64,000 bases of DNA. Origin: Lutjanus erythropterus. Taxonomy: Eukaryota; Chordata; Actinopteri; Lutjaniformes; Lutjanidae. Both the position numbers and the translations under genes were made by a program. The notes beneath the pieces are model-generated. The model made no database searches and was not told where the DNA came from. It worked only from the letters and a program-made list of their open reading frames with translations. Within the stretch, counting starts at the first letter, position 1; every line of letters begins with the position of its first letter. The stretch covers positions 3,004,724 to 3,068,723 of the forward strand of contig CM034614.1 in the NCBI GenBank assembly GCA_020091685.1, written 5' to 3'. Positions 1-13,800 of the stretch are shown in pieces.

Positions 1-6
1 AAAAGG

Positions 7-79
<73 letters not shown>

Positions 80-482
80 CTGAGTGCATACAAGAATGTC
101 TTCATACTCTGTTCTGGATCAGTTAAAATGACTCAGATGATCTTTGTTTGGGTGTTAAACACTAACTGTTGTAGTATTTCTGCAGGGCTATTCCCAGAGG
201 ACATGTTGAACACTGTTGGCTGGTGCTGAGACTTTCTCCTTTAATTTTCTGTTTATCCACTCTTTAACTCGTCCACATATGCCAGTTTACTTTGATACAA
301 CCTACAACTTTATTTGAATTATTTTAATTACAATACATACATACATACATTGTCAACTTTTTGGATAATTTTGGTTTTTACTGGTTGTTACTTCACAGTT
401 TATAACAACACTGCCCTTCTACCGTCTCACTAAATCCAATTAAATCATTAAAACCCACTAATGGCAGCACACAGACACAAAC
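1..482 (-). other. kcnh3 intron 7, partial
   Basis: Apart from the CA microsatellite and a short (CATA)n run near 331-349, nothing is recognisable. The acceptor and next exon are outside the window. Confidence 0.8.
8..75. repeat. (CA)n microsatellite
   Basis: An almost pure CA repeat of about 34 units lies at the left edge, within the kcnh3 intron after exon 7. Confidence 0.97.
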
Positions 483-690
483 CTATATCCCAGGAGGCGG
501 GGCTGTTACTCTCAATCTCGCTGCGTCCAATGAAGTACCAGACGCAGGCCATCCAATGAGCCAGCAGGGCGAACGTGGACATGAGCAGGGTGAGGACCAC
601 GGCGCTGTACTGGGAGTAACGGTCCAGCTTCTGCAGGAGGCGCAAGAGGCGGAGGAGACGCACCGTCTTCAGGAGGTGAACCCCAAAGTT
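483..690 (-). CDS. kcnh3: kcnh3 coding exon 7 (S4 voltage sensor and S5)
   Basis: The exon encodes [20 protein letters not shown] (S4), the S4-S5 linker [12 protein letters not shown] and S5 ([20 protein letters not shown]), ending [18 protein letters not shown]. The acceptor CTACTAG is less pyrimidine-rich than most; the donor is ATAG|GTTTGT in phase 1. The next exon, expected to start with W at WLHEL/WLQEL and lead into the pore, is outside the window. Confidence 0.97.
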
Positions 691-1780
691 CTAGTAGAGG
701 AGAGGAGTCACAGATTAGACACAAGATATAAAACGCAGCTCATTAGGACGGGATTAGATCCTCTGAGACAGGTACAACACGTGACATGAGTTAGAACCTT
801 TCCCATCAGGAGTCAATGAGGGTTTGTAATTAGAGATTACCCATGCACACTGAGAAGTTTAATCAGTTTCTACAGAAACTGCTCCACAATCTCACTGACT
901 GTGCAGAGAAACAGTTCAAAGTGGCTCCACCTTGCAGCTCAGATTGGATTAAAAACACGACAGGGCACCAAATTTAACTCAATATAAACTTAGAGTTAGT
1001 TTAATTTCGGTTAGAGAAGCCATTCAGAGGAAACCACTGCTATTATCAGCCTCCACTGGGAAAATTCCCATGGTCCTGAGGTAAAAATTGCCTCATTAAA
1101 CACCCTCTGTCCCTTTATTGATTTCATGCATTTTCTCTCTGCACTATTCCCTGCTTATTTCGGTGCCCAATAAGTGGTGTGTTAATTGAAGTACACACAG
1201 CTTTGATAAATTACAGCCCTCTCAGAGAGGATTTCAGTCTCTGGATATGGATCCATCCAGGGAATATAATTAGATATATATAATATAAAACATACAGTTT
1301 AGTAGGATTGGGAATGTGTTTTCACCTCCTATAGTAAAGCTAGTTTAAAACTGATGTATATTAGCTAGTTAGCCAGCAAAATTAAAGTAAATATTTTGCA
1401 TGGATAGATGGATTAGATAGATGGATTTGCATGCAGCGTGGATGATACTAAACATCCTGGGAGCTGTAGTTTTTTGTACAGTTGCTGTGGACATGAACAG
1501 TGATTTTTCCCTCTTACATTGTCTGATGGAGGGATTTCTGCAGGCCTGAACAGGCATTTTCCTTGTTTTCATTGCAATGAAATCATCTTGTGACTCTTGT
1601 GTTGTGCAGCACACACAGCTGTTCAGCTAGAAGGGGCTGCTAGCTGAACAGCTCTCAACATCCATCTGTAATTTGTCGTCAGCGATCTCATTCATCAGCC
1701 TAATTACCAGTTACCTAATAATGAGTCTCTTGTGTCGCTCAATCGCGCCTTGTTCCCTTTGCCTTTGTAGCAGAAGAGGT

Positions 1781-1818
<38 letters not shown>

Positions 1819-4800
1819 ATCATACCACACTGATGTTGAAGGCGTAGAGCAGGTCAAAGGGCAGGGCGGCGATCAGGTCCACGAACAGCCAGGAGGTGAC
1901 GTAGTGGATGCAGATGGAGCGGGGGTCGTACACCACCTGACCAGACGTGCTCACGTAGGTGGTTCGGAAGTTCAGCACGATATCTGGCACACGACACAAC
2001 AACACACCGGAGCTGCTTGGAAACACTTCACACATCATCAGCGGAGGCCTGGGTGCTAACTGTGACTCTTAAAATCTAATAAATCTAGGTACAGTCTGTT
2101 TGGCAGAAGAGGAAAGGTGCTGTAGTTTTTAACTGAATGTGTTTCTTGCAGGTCTGCACTGTGGCACAAAGATCCAGGCTGTGAAAATATATTACTTTAA
2201 CAAGCCTTCCTCGACTGGGATTAGTGGACCTGGTTGCCGGAGCGGAGACAGCAGGTCGAGACACAGCGGAGAGAAGAGGAGACAGTTCAGGAGGTTCAAT
2301 TAGCATCCAGCTCCTGTTCGTCAGGAGGAGACGGAGGCGGAGTATGAAGGCTGTGGTGCAGCTGAATGAGCCAATTAAGAGATTCTGTAAACCAGGTAGG
2401 AATTAAACTGATATGGAAAGAAAATGGAAATGGAGAAGGAAGGAGGCGCGACTTAAAGGATAAAGATATTCTGTTTTTTTTTTTACAAATCACATGAAAA
2501 GAGAAAACCAGCAAAGAATTTATCTGGATAACATGTAAAGCCTGATTCTTCTGCACCACAGAGCTCCTACAACTATTAAATACACATCAATTAGCCATGT
2601 TCCTTCATCACTATGAACAAACAACAAAAACAAAACAAAAAACCTTCTGCCACCAGAAATTCCACTAACTTTGGCTAACTAGCCAAACAACATGCCAATA
2701 TGGCATAGTGGTCACACTGTGCAATGACAACGTCACATGATGCTTTGTGATTACACTGTGAAAGAAGCTGTAAACCAGTGATAAACGTCACAACCCCTGC
2801 TGAATGATTTGATCCAGCCTTACCGATGATAAAAAGTATCTCCACCAGGATGTCGCTGACACTCGGAGGGTTGCGTGCCGCTGAGCCGCCGTCCTCTCGT
2901 ATCTCCACCGCAGTAAAGCAGACATTGTAAGGAACGGTGACGGCTACGTAGAAGGTGGCCAACAAGATCAGCCAATCCCAGCCGGCCTTGAACGTGCCGT
3001 AGTGAAGGAGGATGAAACGGGACTTCTGGATGTCTGCCACCTTGTACTCTGGGACTGGGTTTGCATTGGCCCCGAGAACACTCTGGATATGATGTACAAA
3101 AACACACACGGACATAAACTCATCAATACTTGTTGAGCTCTGTAGGATATCTCCATCTGTCCATTTTGTATGTGGACAGTAATGACAAGATACAGTGTGC
3201 CACCGTTGGACTAACTGAGCATCAAGTCAACAGTTAGCTGACGCAACAGGAGGAAACCTTTTAACCATGATATCTGATCAGCCCACAGTGGATTCAAATG
3301 ATTAATGAGAGCTTTTATGCAAATTTCTTCCCTCCAAGGCCCGGAGTCATTAAGATCACACTGTCTCATCCCATTGGCTTGGATTTACGAGTGTTTATCT
3401 TATTAGTTTAGGAAGAAATGAATGCAAATCAAGTTGTGTTGCAAACGAAGCCTTTGAAAACAATACTGGACAAGCAAATTGCCCCTTCATCAAGTCTGCT
3501 GACAGCGGATAATCCTGCACATTCAGTTCAAGATGGAGAATCTAAAGCCTTGTTAGTGCCTTCTAGAGGACGCAATGTTCATTACACCTCAGTGTTGGAC
3601 AGGAGAAACACTACACAAACACTTTTGCTATTTTTAAAGCCTTACATGTACTTTGGCTGAGAACTGAGAACTGAAAATCACCAGAGCAAACCTTTCATCC
3701 AGAAACATCAGTATCAGTGAAAACAGGTCAAACCCAAAGTAGGACACAAGGTACCACAGACAACATGTCTCACATTGTTGATCTTGAGCTTGCTCTTGGT
3801 TTTGTCCTGTTTCTGTAGGTGTCCGGACAGCTGGTAGAGGACGGCCCGGCTGCGGCGGCGCTCCACGTTGAAACCCGGAGGGCGGCTGACCTGGCGGATC
3901 TCCAGCCCGGTTTCCTCATCTGAAAACAAGGACACAAAGCTACAGAGACGTGCACACCTGTGGCACGTAAACCACATTCACACTGCCCCATTCGGGGACT
4001 GCCCATTGTTTCGAAAGGCCCAATATTCCGAAACCCCAACAGTCCGAAAAAAGTCCCATTAGACCAAAAGCCCTTTTGTCCTGCAACCCGTTTTGCTGAA
4101 AAGGTCTGCTGTTTAGTTTTTTGCCCTTAATATCTAAATCTATCTATCTATCTCTATCTTTTTTAAGTTGCAAACATAACTTTGTGAGACCAGACTTTGT
4201 ATTTTCGGTGCAACGGGCCCTGCTTTTGGGATACGGGGCTGCTGGACAAATAGGTTTTCGGTCCAGTGGGGCATTTTTGGGGATACTGGGGTTTTGGAAT
4301 AATAGGCTGTCAGAAAAATGGTCTAACGTTGCTGTTTCTCACAGCTACCAACCAACCATACGCCAGCTTTATGAGGCCTTATAACACATAACACAACCTC
4401 TGCAGTTATCTGGGCATTAGGTTGTTGAAGACATACTGTTTATTTACTGCTGCACACTGCTCCTGTGAGTCATGTTAGCACGTTGAATGTGTTATGAGCT
4501 GTGGAATTCATAATATCTTCGGATCCCTGAACCCAGTATATTATTGAAAATCACATCTCGTGGATTGTTTCACACCTTGACCTCAGCAGAAAAACACAAC
4601 ACTTATTATACAGTTGGTCTGCTGCAGTAAGTACTTTTCTGGGTGCATTAGGTTTCTACTTGTGTACAGCTGAGGTAATACAGGGAGTTTTGGGGGACAA
4701 TCCTGGATTCGCTGGAACAGTCTTGCCAATTTGACCAATCATCATAGCTTCCTGCAGGTTTATTTTGTCATGGGTACTAAAAATTGCTAAAAAAAAACTA

Positions 4801-7800
4801 GAAAATGTTATGTACTTGTTGACTGCTCCCAGTCTACCTCTATAATATGAGCAGTGTTGCCGGCTGATAGATTTGTGTTCCAGCTGCACAGCCTCTCTCA
4901 GATCATTTCATGTGAATTATAGTGGAATTGCCTCACTTTCTCTTTCTTTTTCATGCCCTTCTCTCACCAGCATCAGATTCATTGCCATGGTCCAGGTCCT
5001 TATTCTCTGTGATGTCCTTATGCGAGACCAGGAACAAAACCACCTCGCTCTTCTCGTTCTTTATTGGCACAATGTCCAGCAGACACCAGAACTTGGAGCC
5101 TGTGAATAGACCATAAACATATGAGGGTTGACTAAAGATAGTACAGTTTTGACTGACTGACGTGATTAAACGTGACAGCGTCCTCCAGCCATCCAGTCTT
5201 ACCACTCTTCTTGTACAGAACAATCTCAGTCTTGAACTCCCGACGTTCGTCCAGAGCCTTCTGCATCTGTGACGTGAGCCTGTCGCTGGTCTCACTGCCA
5301 TACAGGAAGTGACACATGCAGCTCTTCTGCATCAGCTCACCGCGGGCAAAGCCGGTCAGCTCGCAGAAGCCATCGGAGCAGTAGACGATGGGGTAGAGGG
5401 TCTGGACCTGAGCGTTCCCCAGGACGAAGTTACTGTCTGAAAAAGCATAGATTTGTCAGTTGTTGGCGGTAAGTTAGAAGTATAACCTACGTTAATAAAC
5501 AGAGTAGAAGAAGAAGACATTGTGAATCGGATACAAAACCAGTTGTTTGCCAACTGCCAGTAGATGAAAAAGGGCATTGGCTCAAATCAATGCCCACCCC
5601 ATCAACCACATGATCCCCTGCAGTCTGGAGCAATAAATACAAATCCAGCAGGATGTTGCAGCTTTGCCGTGAAGGACGGGGTCGTCACTCGTTAATTCAA
5701 AGAAAACATAATCAAAATTTTCTGCATGGCTCTTTTTTTTTTTCCCCCTCACGTTTTGTTCACGTCTGCGTTCTGAAGTATTCGTGCTCTCTTTGAAGAG
5801 CTCTCCTCGGGGAGAATTTAACATGCTTTTCAACCGTATTCATTTCATCTTCTTTTCTTCATCTACGGCTATTGTTCTCTGCAAATGATCTCTTCTTCTG
5901 CTTTGTTCATCCCATGCGTCTTCACCAACCCTTTCTGCCTCTGTGCCCTCAGTTGGTGTATCAGTGTGGGAACTTGCTAACCCCCTCATGCATGCTCATG
6001 TATAACTTATAATTGTGATATACGGTATCTGAGAGATACCTCAAAGCAAAATAATGCTCTGTGTTCATTTCGAGGTAGATCATTGATATTGGACGATTAC
6101 ACAAAATCCCACTTTGCATTCACTGCTTTTAAAATAAGTTCTATCAACAATATCTGCTTATGGCAACTGAAACAGGTCCAGCTTTGCAACTGTACTCTTT
6201 CCTGATGACTGGAGTATAGAAAAACTATATTCTTCTTGTAATGGTTCAATAATGCACCAAAAACTTTATTTTCTAACCATAACACAATGTTAATTTTTTT
6301 ATCTCTGCAGTTTGTTTGTGCAGCAGATGTAAAAATTAAACTGTAATAATGGGGCGACAAAGTTTATATAGCTAAGTATAAGTAGGCCTATCTGATATAA
6401 TAACTAAAGGGGAGTGGCTTTTTGCACCTGTGTGAAAATAGTCACACCTGGGCTCCTAGCTTAGCTATCAAGAGTGACAGTGTACCCTCAGTGTACGCAC
6501 TCTAAAGTGCCCTTTGAGTAGAGAAAATGTGGTAAAGTGCCCTTTAAAGTGCCCTTGTAGTGGACAAAATGTGGTATTTGAAACTTTTTTAAAATCATTA
6601 TTATTGTCAGTGTAAAGACCCACATTGTTGACTACTGACATCTGGCTGCTAATGTGAGAGTCTCATTGACATGCATGGATTTACCAACAATATTCCAGAC
6701 AGTTAATAAAATATTAAATATGTGTGAAAACAAGCGTGTGAGCAAACTGTACTGTACGTCAGGCAGGCTGAGATATAAACAGCAGCTCTGACAAACGCCT
6801 TGACAGGCTGATTTATGGGGACGATCCTGAATTATTCATCATGAGAACTGAATTAGGTACAATAGGTGACTCACGCAGCCAAGACATTCATTCCACTGAG
6901 ATCATTAAAGTTCATACATAAATGAATCTGCGGGACCGGAGCACTCTCTTTGAAGAATGGGAGCAATATAGGAGGAGAGAGGCGAGCCGATGATTGAATG
7001 AGAGTGACAGACAGACAGAGTGTGAGAGCGAGGGACGAATTAATAGAGAAAGTGAGATTGCATGAAGATGAACCGAGGACAATGAAATTTAATAATTCAC
7101 GCGTTAATAAAGCATGTCCAATGTAAATGCTCTTGCCGGAGCTCATCGAGGCGGCGCTCAGGCAGGAAGTGCAAACTGCCTCTCAGTGCAGGAGGCTCAT
7201 GGGAAGTCACACATTTCCTCTGGAGCAGTGCGACAAGTTATTAATCACAATAACGCAACTGACAAAATGATGTCCTGCTACATATGCTGTGTTTAAAGTG
7301 ATGCATTGCTCATTAAAGCTGGAGAGGAGGCTTTTTTTTTTTCAAATACACATTAATTCATACAGATTATCATCATTTTTTGATAACTTGTGAGACAAAT
7401 AGCAAAAATCAAATTTAAAAAAACACAAAACAATAGCTTTTTCCATTTAATGAAGGAATGGTTAAAATATTGCACAACAAAACCCCCGTCAGAAAGTAAA
7501 AGTGTGCATCCTCCTATAGTTCAGTTATAAAATCAGTGGACCTGTGGAGCTCCTGCAGCCGCTGTCCAGCATCACCTGCACCGCACGCTCCACGCTCCTT
7601 TAGGCCATGAATTAAGACAAACCAAGACGCTGCTCTGCATTTCTACCACCCGTCTCTGCCTCCATGGCAGTTTGTGGTGATTTAGATACTTGATTTGTTA
7701 ATTTTACAGCCTGTCATACTGTTGCAATATAAAAATACATTTATGATTCCCTTTAATTCCCCACTAAAATGTTCTCAGTGCATTTTTGTGCCACTCAGAT

Positions 7801-10800
7801 GGTCATGTTAGTGCGCGATCCATCATGGTTAGCAAGTCTCCACCATGTGTCAGAGGAAGTTTATGTGTCTGGACTCCAAATCATGTGAAAGCATGCAAGT
7901 GTCATATGTTCACAGTGATGGCCAATATGTCACGTCACATTTTGCAAAGCTGCTTTTTGCTGCTCAGCTTCTTCACCAGACCGTGGGGACTTGAGATGCA
8001 ACAAGTGCGAGGCCGTGTTATTACTCATGTCGCCAGATGGATTTGTAGCGACAACAGCAGCAGCGGTGTCGTCCCCTTGTTGTCGTGTTTACCAGGTGTG
8101 TGTAATAAATGCAGAAGTGGCCGTAACAGCATCTGATCAGTGGAGCTGCTCTGCAAGCAAGGCAGCGGGGGGGGGGGGGGGGCCGTCTCAACACAAGACT
8201 GATGCAGCCGGCGATTCTGAAGAGTGTGACAGAATATAATAGGATTTGATGAATCACTTCTCCAGGAAAAAATAGGCCTGTACTTTTGAGATGATTAAGT
8301 GTTAGAACAGAGGAATATATTAATATTTAAGAGAAGTGAGCTCATTGTGTGTAAAAGCAAGGGTAGTGCTTTTATAAGGCAAAAACGGAGCTTTCAGAAG
8401 AAAAAGAAAGAATCACTCTCTGGATGTTCTTAAACACAAAGAAGCAGTATGCTCGCCTATATGTTATTCAGAAACTATGCTGCTATAACAGCCTGTACTC
8501 TTCTATGAAGGCTTTCTACTACATTTTGGCTGCAGGGATTTTCTCACATTCAGCCACAGACTGTGCTGGATGGGGGTGAGGTCAGCGCTCCGTGCAGGCT
8601 AATCAAGTTCTTCCACAGCAAAGAGGGAAAACCATTCCTCAACGGACCTGGCTTTTCTGCACAGGGGAATTGCAATGCTGAAACAGGAAAATAGCTAGTT
8701 TCGTTTCACTCCATCATTCAGCCTCGTATCGTGTTCCACGTTAGCTGATTTCTCTCTAGGAGGTGACTTCATTTGTTGCATTTGGCCCAAATCAGTCAAA
8801 TGTCATTTTCACCTAATGCACAGGCAGTTCCCTATAACAGCCTGTGGACTGATCTCTGTTACCCCTTTTAGTTTTGTTGGTTCAATGTGAGAACCGTCCA
8901 AGAACCGCTTTGCTTTTCCACTGATTAAAGAGTCAAGTCATTACATGTAAGGGCACATACCTCACACTCCGAGACAGTTGGTGGCGGTAACGTGCCATAA
9001 TGCTTGTTGCCACTCGTGATAAAAAGGAAGAAAAATTCACAACTTCTAACTACTACTACACCTACTAAACGAACAGTTATGTCCATTAATACCAGAAGAT
9101 TGTTCACACTGAAGTGTGCTCTTGCAAGACACGGTGTTACACTATATTTGGTAACCCATTAGATTATGTGACCTGTAGTTGAGGAAGATTAATCAGATCC
9201 GGCTGCAAATGACCCAAACATAATCCCATCCCTGAACCAACTGCAGGGAGAGCGTGCATTTTTAGCCTTTGGGGAAATGGGCGTTTGTTTTTGAGGCAAC
9301 AAGCTGTCAAACAATTGGGTTTTCGGTGCAGTGTTTATGAATAATTGGTACAATGAGCTGTTCTCTCGATCGATAGGTGAAATATTTAGGGGAAAAATAT
9401 TAAGTACAGTGTAACTATTGTGAAAATATGAGGGATTCAGTACCACAAGCCTCTAACAAAGCTTAAATCACATCACTGCACCTGGATGTGTGATGTTTTC
9501 TCCTTCTCCAGTGTGTGCAGCATTTTCTTCATTATACTTGTCAGCCCTGTAATCACATGAACATTTTCCCCCGAAGACATGATCTGGTTTCAGGGAAGCC
9601 ATTCTGCTCCGTGCTCCGTCATTTTCCTCCTCCTCTGGCCTTGTGCCGTGGTTCTTTTTTCCTTTGTTCTAATCATTTTCTGCACACTCCTCTGGCACTG
9701 TGCAGGCCTGTCACATCCACACTACGATCCAGGTGTAATAACAAGCGAACTGAACTGCAGACCCGCTCAGAATCAGCCTCTGAGCAGATTAGGGAACCCC
9801 GATAAACCCTGGTATTGATAATACTGACAACAACAGCCCGCCACACAACACACAGTGTGAACCAAACACACACACACACACACACCACACAGCACTGTTT
9901 TAAGGACGCTGCGTTGACTTGCATTCATCCCCTGGAGGCTTATAACCTAAATTGGACCATAACTGATACAGCTTTTTATGCAACTGCCGTCGAGTGGAAT
10001 AAATTTATCAATGAATATCTGAAATAGCATAGAAATGTCCCTTTTTTTAGCCTTCTGATGAAATCCCTACACAGAATGCAGCTATACTTTCCAGCTTCCC
10101 CTGCTACTGAGCAACAAAAGCGCTGACTGTCAGGACCCATGTGTGGAAATCCAATTAATGTCCTCTGGTGCTGAAACCGACCCAAACCTCAGTAACCTCA
10201 CCCCTGCGAAGGCACAAACCATTTTATGGTTTCTGCTCAGGGCAAACGCATGAAAGCTCCTGGGATGTAATGTCGGCGTGTCAGACAGTCCACCACTTTG
10301 GTCCAGTATCTCAACAACTGTTGTATGGATTGCAGTGAAATATTGTACCAACTTTCATGGCCTCCAGAGGATGAACGCTAATTAATGACTTTTCCTGAAG
10401 CAAGGAATTTATGGGGGACACAACTGTGTGAAGTTGAGCTATTCTCAAGAAACTGTAACACCAGCACGTTGCAAACTACAACCTGTTAATGTTCCATACA
10501 AGACATAAGTTGGTGTAATATTATAAAGAAGTGCAATTTTTTCTATCATTCATTTATATCACATCAATTGAAGATGACTCAGGAGAAACCTGACATTTGA
10601 ACGCGAGAGTCCCTGCCAGAGAAATGAAAGAGAGAGAGAGCTGGCAAACACTCACACTGGCAGCTCGATGATTCCTGCACGCAGGATTATTTGTTAAACC
10701 AACCCTGTCATGTGTTTCCTAAACCTTCACTGAAAAAAACACTCTGTATCAGCTTCAAAACTTCACAGCTCACAGCTTTTTGCCAGACCTCCCCTGACGA

Positions 10801-13800
10801 AAAACCCCGAAGTCTGTCACTCTGATTGGTTCACTTTTGCAGACTTTACAGACAAAACTAATACATAAACTAAGGAGGAATGAAGAGGCATCTTTCTCCG
10901 AGAGACCCACCTTTGTTCTTATAAATATGCATGAAGTGTACTTAGATATCTCCGGGTTAATCAACTCCATCTGAATCTTTCCACTGCAAAAGACTAGAGA
11001 GAATTCCCCAGAGTCTGCCTCGTTATTGTGCTGCATTAATGTTATATAGCGAGGATGGAAGATCCCAACTTCAGACCTGGAAAAAACTGTTCTGCTCAGC
11101 TTGAGAAGTCACTGTCAGTCACAGAGTAAATGTCCTAAATAAAACCTACACTCACAAAGGTTTGGTCACAAATTTCCTGATATCTCTTTAAGTCATTACT
11201 GTGATGATTTAAGATGGTTTTGGCCCCAAACACTCCTGTGTTTTCTTCTAAACTGAAACAAAGAGGTTGTTTCTCAAACCCCTACGTCTCAATGTGAACA
11301 CATTTTCTTGACTGCAGCCCACAGACAGCTTCGTACAGTTATACAGTTAATTTGACTGAAGACGCTCCTCATTAAAATCCCCCTGCTGTGAGCAGGAGTG
11401 TAATCATGAATGAAGATCTCAACATGAGCATCGTTCCGGACTTCTTTTCCTCACACAGAGTGGAAGAGGAAGTATCACTGATCACATGTCGTCATTCATG
11501 CCTTTATACCCGGCAGAAACGTTCCATTCATTCTCTGGAGTTGGTTCAGATGATGAGTAATAAACAGGAATATGATAATACTTCAACAAGTCGACAAATC
11601 AGAAGCAACCTGCTGATCTTGTCTGGGAATAACGCGAGGATCAGTATCAAAACAACCCTACTAGTGACCAAATATGTTTTTTATTTTCATGGACAGCATT
11701 CGTACAGACAGCTAAGGAGTGGAATTTTGAACAGAAGGTCTTAAGTTGTGAAGGTCCTCTGAATATGTGAAGCAAAAGGACAAAAACTCCTCAAGTCTGA
11801 ATGAAATCCCTGCTCAACCAAGAGACTCCTGTGTCTAATGGATCTCCTGCAGTCAGGCCGTGTGGTGGGGCGGCCGGCCGGCCCGCTGCAAGAAGTTATC
11901 AGATACAGCGAAGTGCAATCCGTTCCGCTCTCGGATTAGAGTAGAACTGATCACTGTTGACACAAAATGAAAAATTCTCATTGAACTAACACTCTCTCGT
12001 GAAAGTTTGCCTCCAGGCGACACACAGGAAACATCAAATACCTGCAGATGTCACTGAATATCATTAGGTGACTGATTATTCCACAGCCGTGCAGCACGAA
12101 GGTTAATGTAGTCTACACAATGATTTTTTTAAAATATTTACTGTAATTCACAGCTCTGTTTCAGAAAATAGACAGATCCCACATTCTGCATCATGCATTC
12201 TGTCTGTCACCCAGTCCAGCCTATTACTTTGTGCCTCCAGGACTCTGTTATGCAACAGTATCCAGTTATAATAACTGCAGTTTGCGTATTGATTGACAGC
12301 TATTTACGCATGTTTGCATGAGTTAATCCACTTCTAAGAACTGTTGCCGTCATGATTTTAGTTTAAAAAGTCATTCATGTGCCACCTTTACTTTATGAAA
12401 GGATCTATGTTCACTTTAGTAGCTGATGCAACGGTTTGAAATGTTTTCTTCGAATCCGTTTTAAATAAAAACTAAACTTCTCAATCTAATATACCACAAG
12501 AAAGGCTGGTTTTTCCGAGGCTGAGCTCTGAGGCCAGGTAGCTCTGGTTTTAAGGCCCGAGGGCGGAGTCACAGCCTCAACCAATAGCAAATATGCATGT
12601 ATGTTGTTCGCCTCTGCAGGTGATGTCCCCTGCGTTCATGTACGTGTGACTGCAGCCTCTCTGAGTTTCTACCACAGATAAGTAGGATTTGTGGTTAAAT
12701 AGTCTCTTTTCTGTCTGTCTTTATGATCATGAGTCTGCACAGGTCTTTTACTTTAAAAATTAACCAGATTCAGATTATTATCTTCATTAACTGGACAACA
12801 CATGAGCAGATGCAAATACACAAACGTGCACACAACTTAATGCAGAAGCCACATTAATAATATAGTTTTGGTTAGTTTTCTCCATTTCTGCACGTGTTGC
12901 AAACATAAACACACATGTAGCTCATCTAGATGAAACAGATGCTTTGTGACTGTCTTATTTGTAATATTTTGAGAAACAACTCAAGTTTCTCAGTATCTAA
13001 AAATTGCATCAAATTTGAAGCAAATGTTGAAATTTGCCTTCAAATTATTTGCAGTTTCATGGTGTTTACGTGGGTCACTGTTGGTGCATAAGAGCCTTAA
13101 GCATTCCAAAGTAATGACTTAGTTACTTTGGGAGTGTTTGTCGTTATTTTGAGAAACAAACTCAGTATTTTGAGAGAGTTTGTCACTATATTATAAATTA
13201 TACAGGATCTTTTTTATCATAACATTGGCAAAAAACAGGCTTCCATAGATAAGAGCCTTGCAGATTCCAAAATTAATATATTTAATCACATTACAACGCA
13301 GCAAATCAGGGACATATTCCTGCACAAAAAAAAAAAAAACTGAGCACATTGCACAGAGAGTGGGAGTAGCGGGGGGTTAATAAGGGCCTGGCAGCTAATG
13401 TTTTTTGCCCTGGGCCTCTCGTAGGGGGTTAATCTGGCCATGACACATGAAGTATGACTAAACCTACAGTGAAGGCTGTGCTGTATTGAATCTAGTCTGC
13501 AGCCCCTGAACTGATCGACAGTTCTCAGTAGCGAGCTGGCGACTCAAACCGCTGCCTCTGAATGGTAATTAATGCACTGACTCACTGCATTAATTAACAC
13601 GATGCATTAACAGCAAATCAGTACAGTACAGCTTAACATACCATCACCATAGATACAGTTAGAGACCACAAATATGCTCTGGAACAGCGATGCCCCCATT
13701 TCAAATACAAATATAGATATTGTGTGAAAGAAATAGGGGAGTCCGGGGGCAACTGTAACATTGTTTACACTTTCCTACATAACTGAAACACAGTAGTCAT

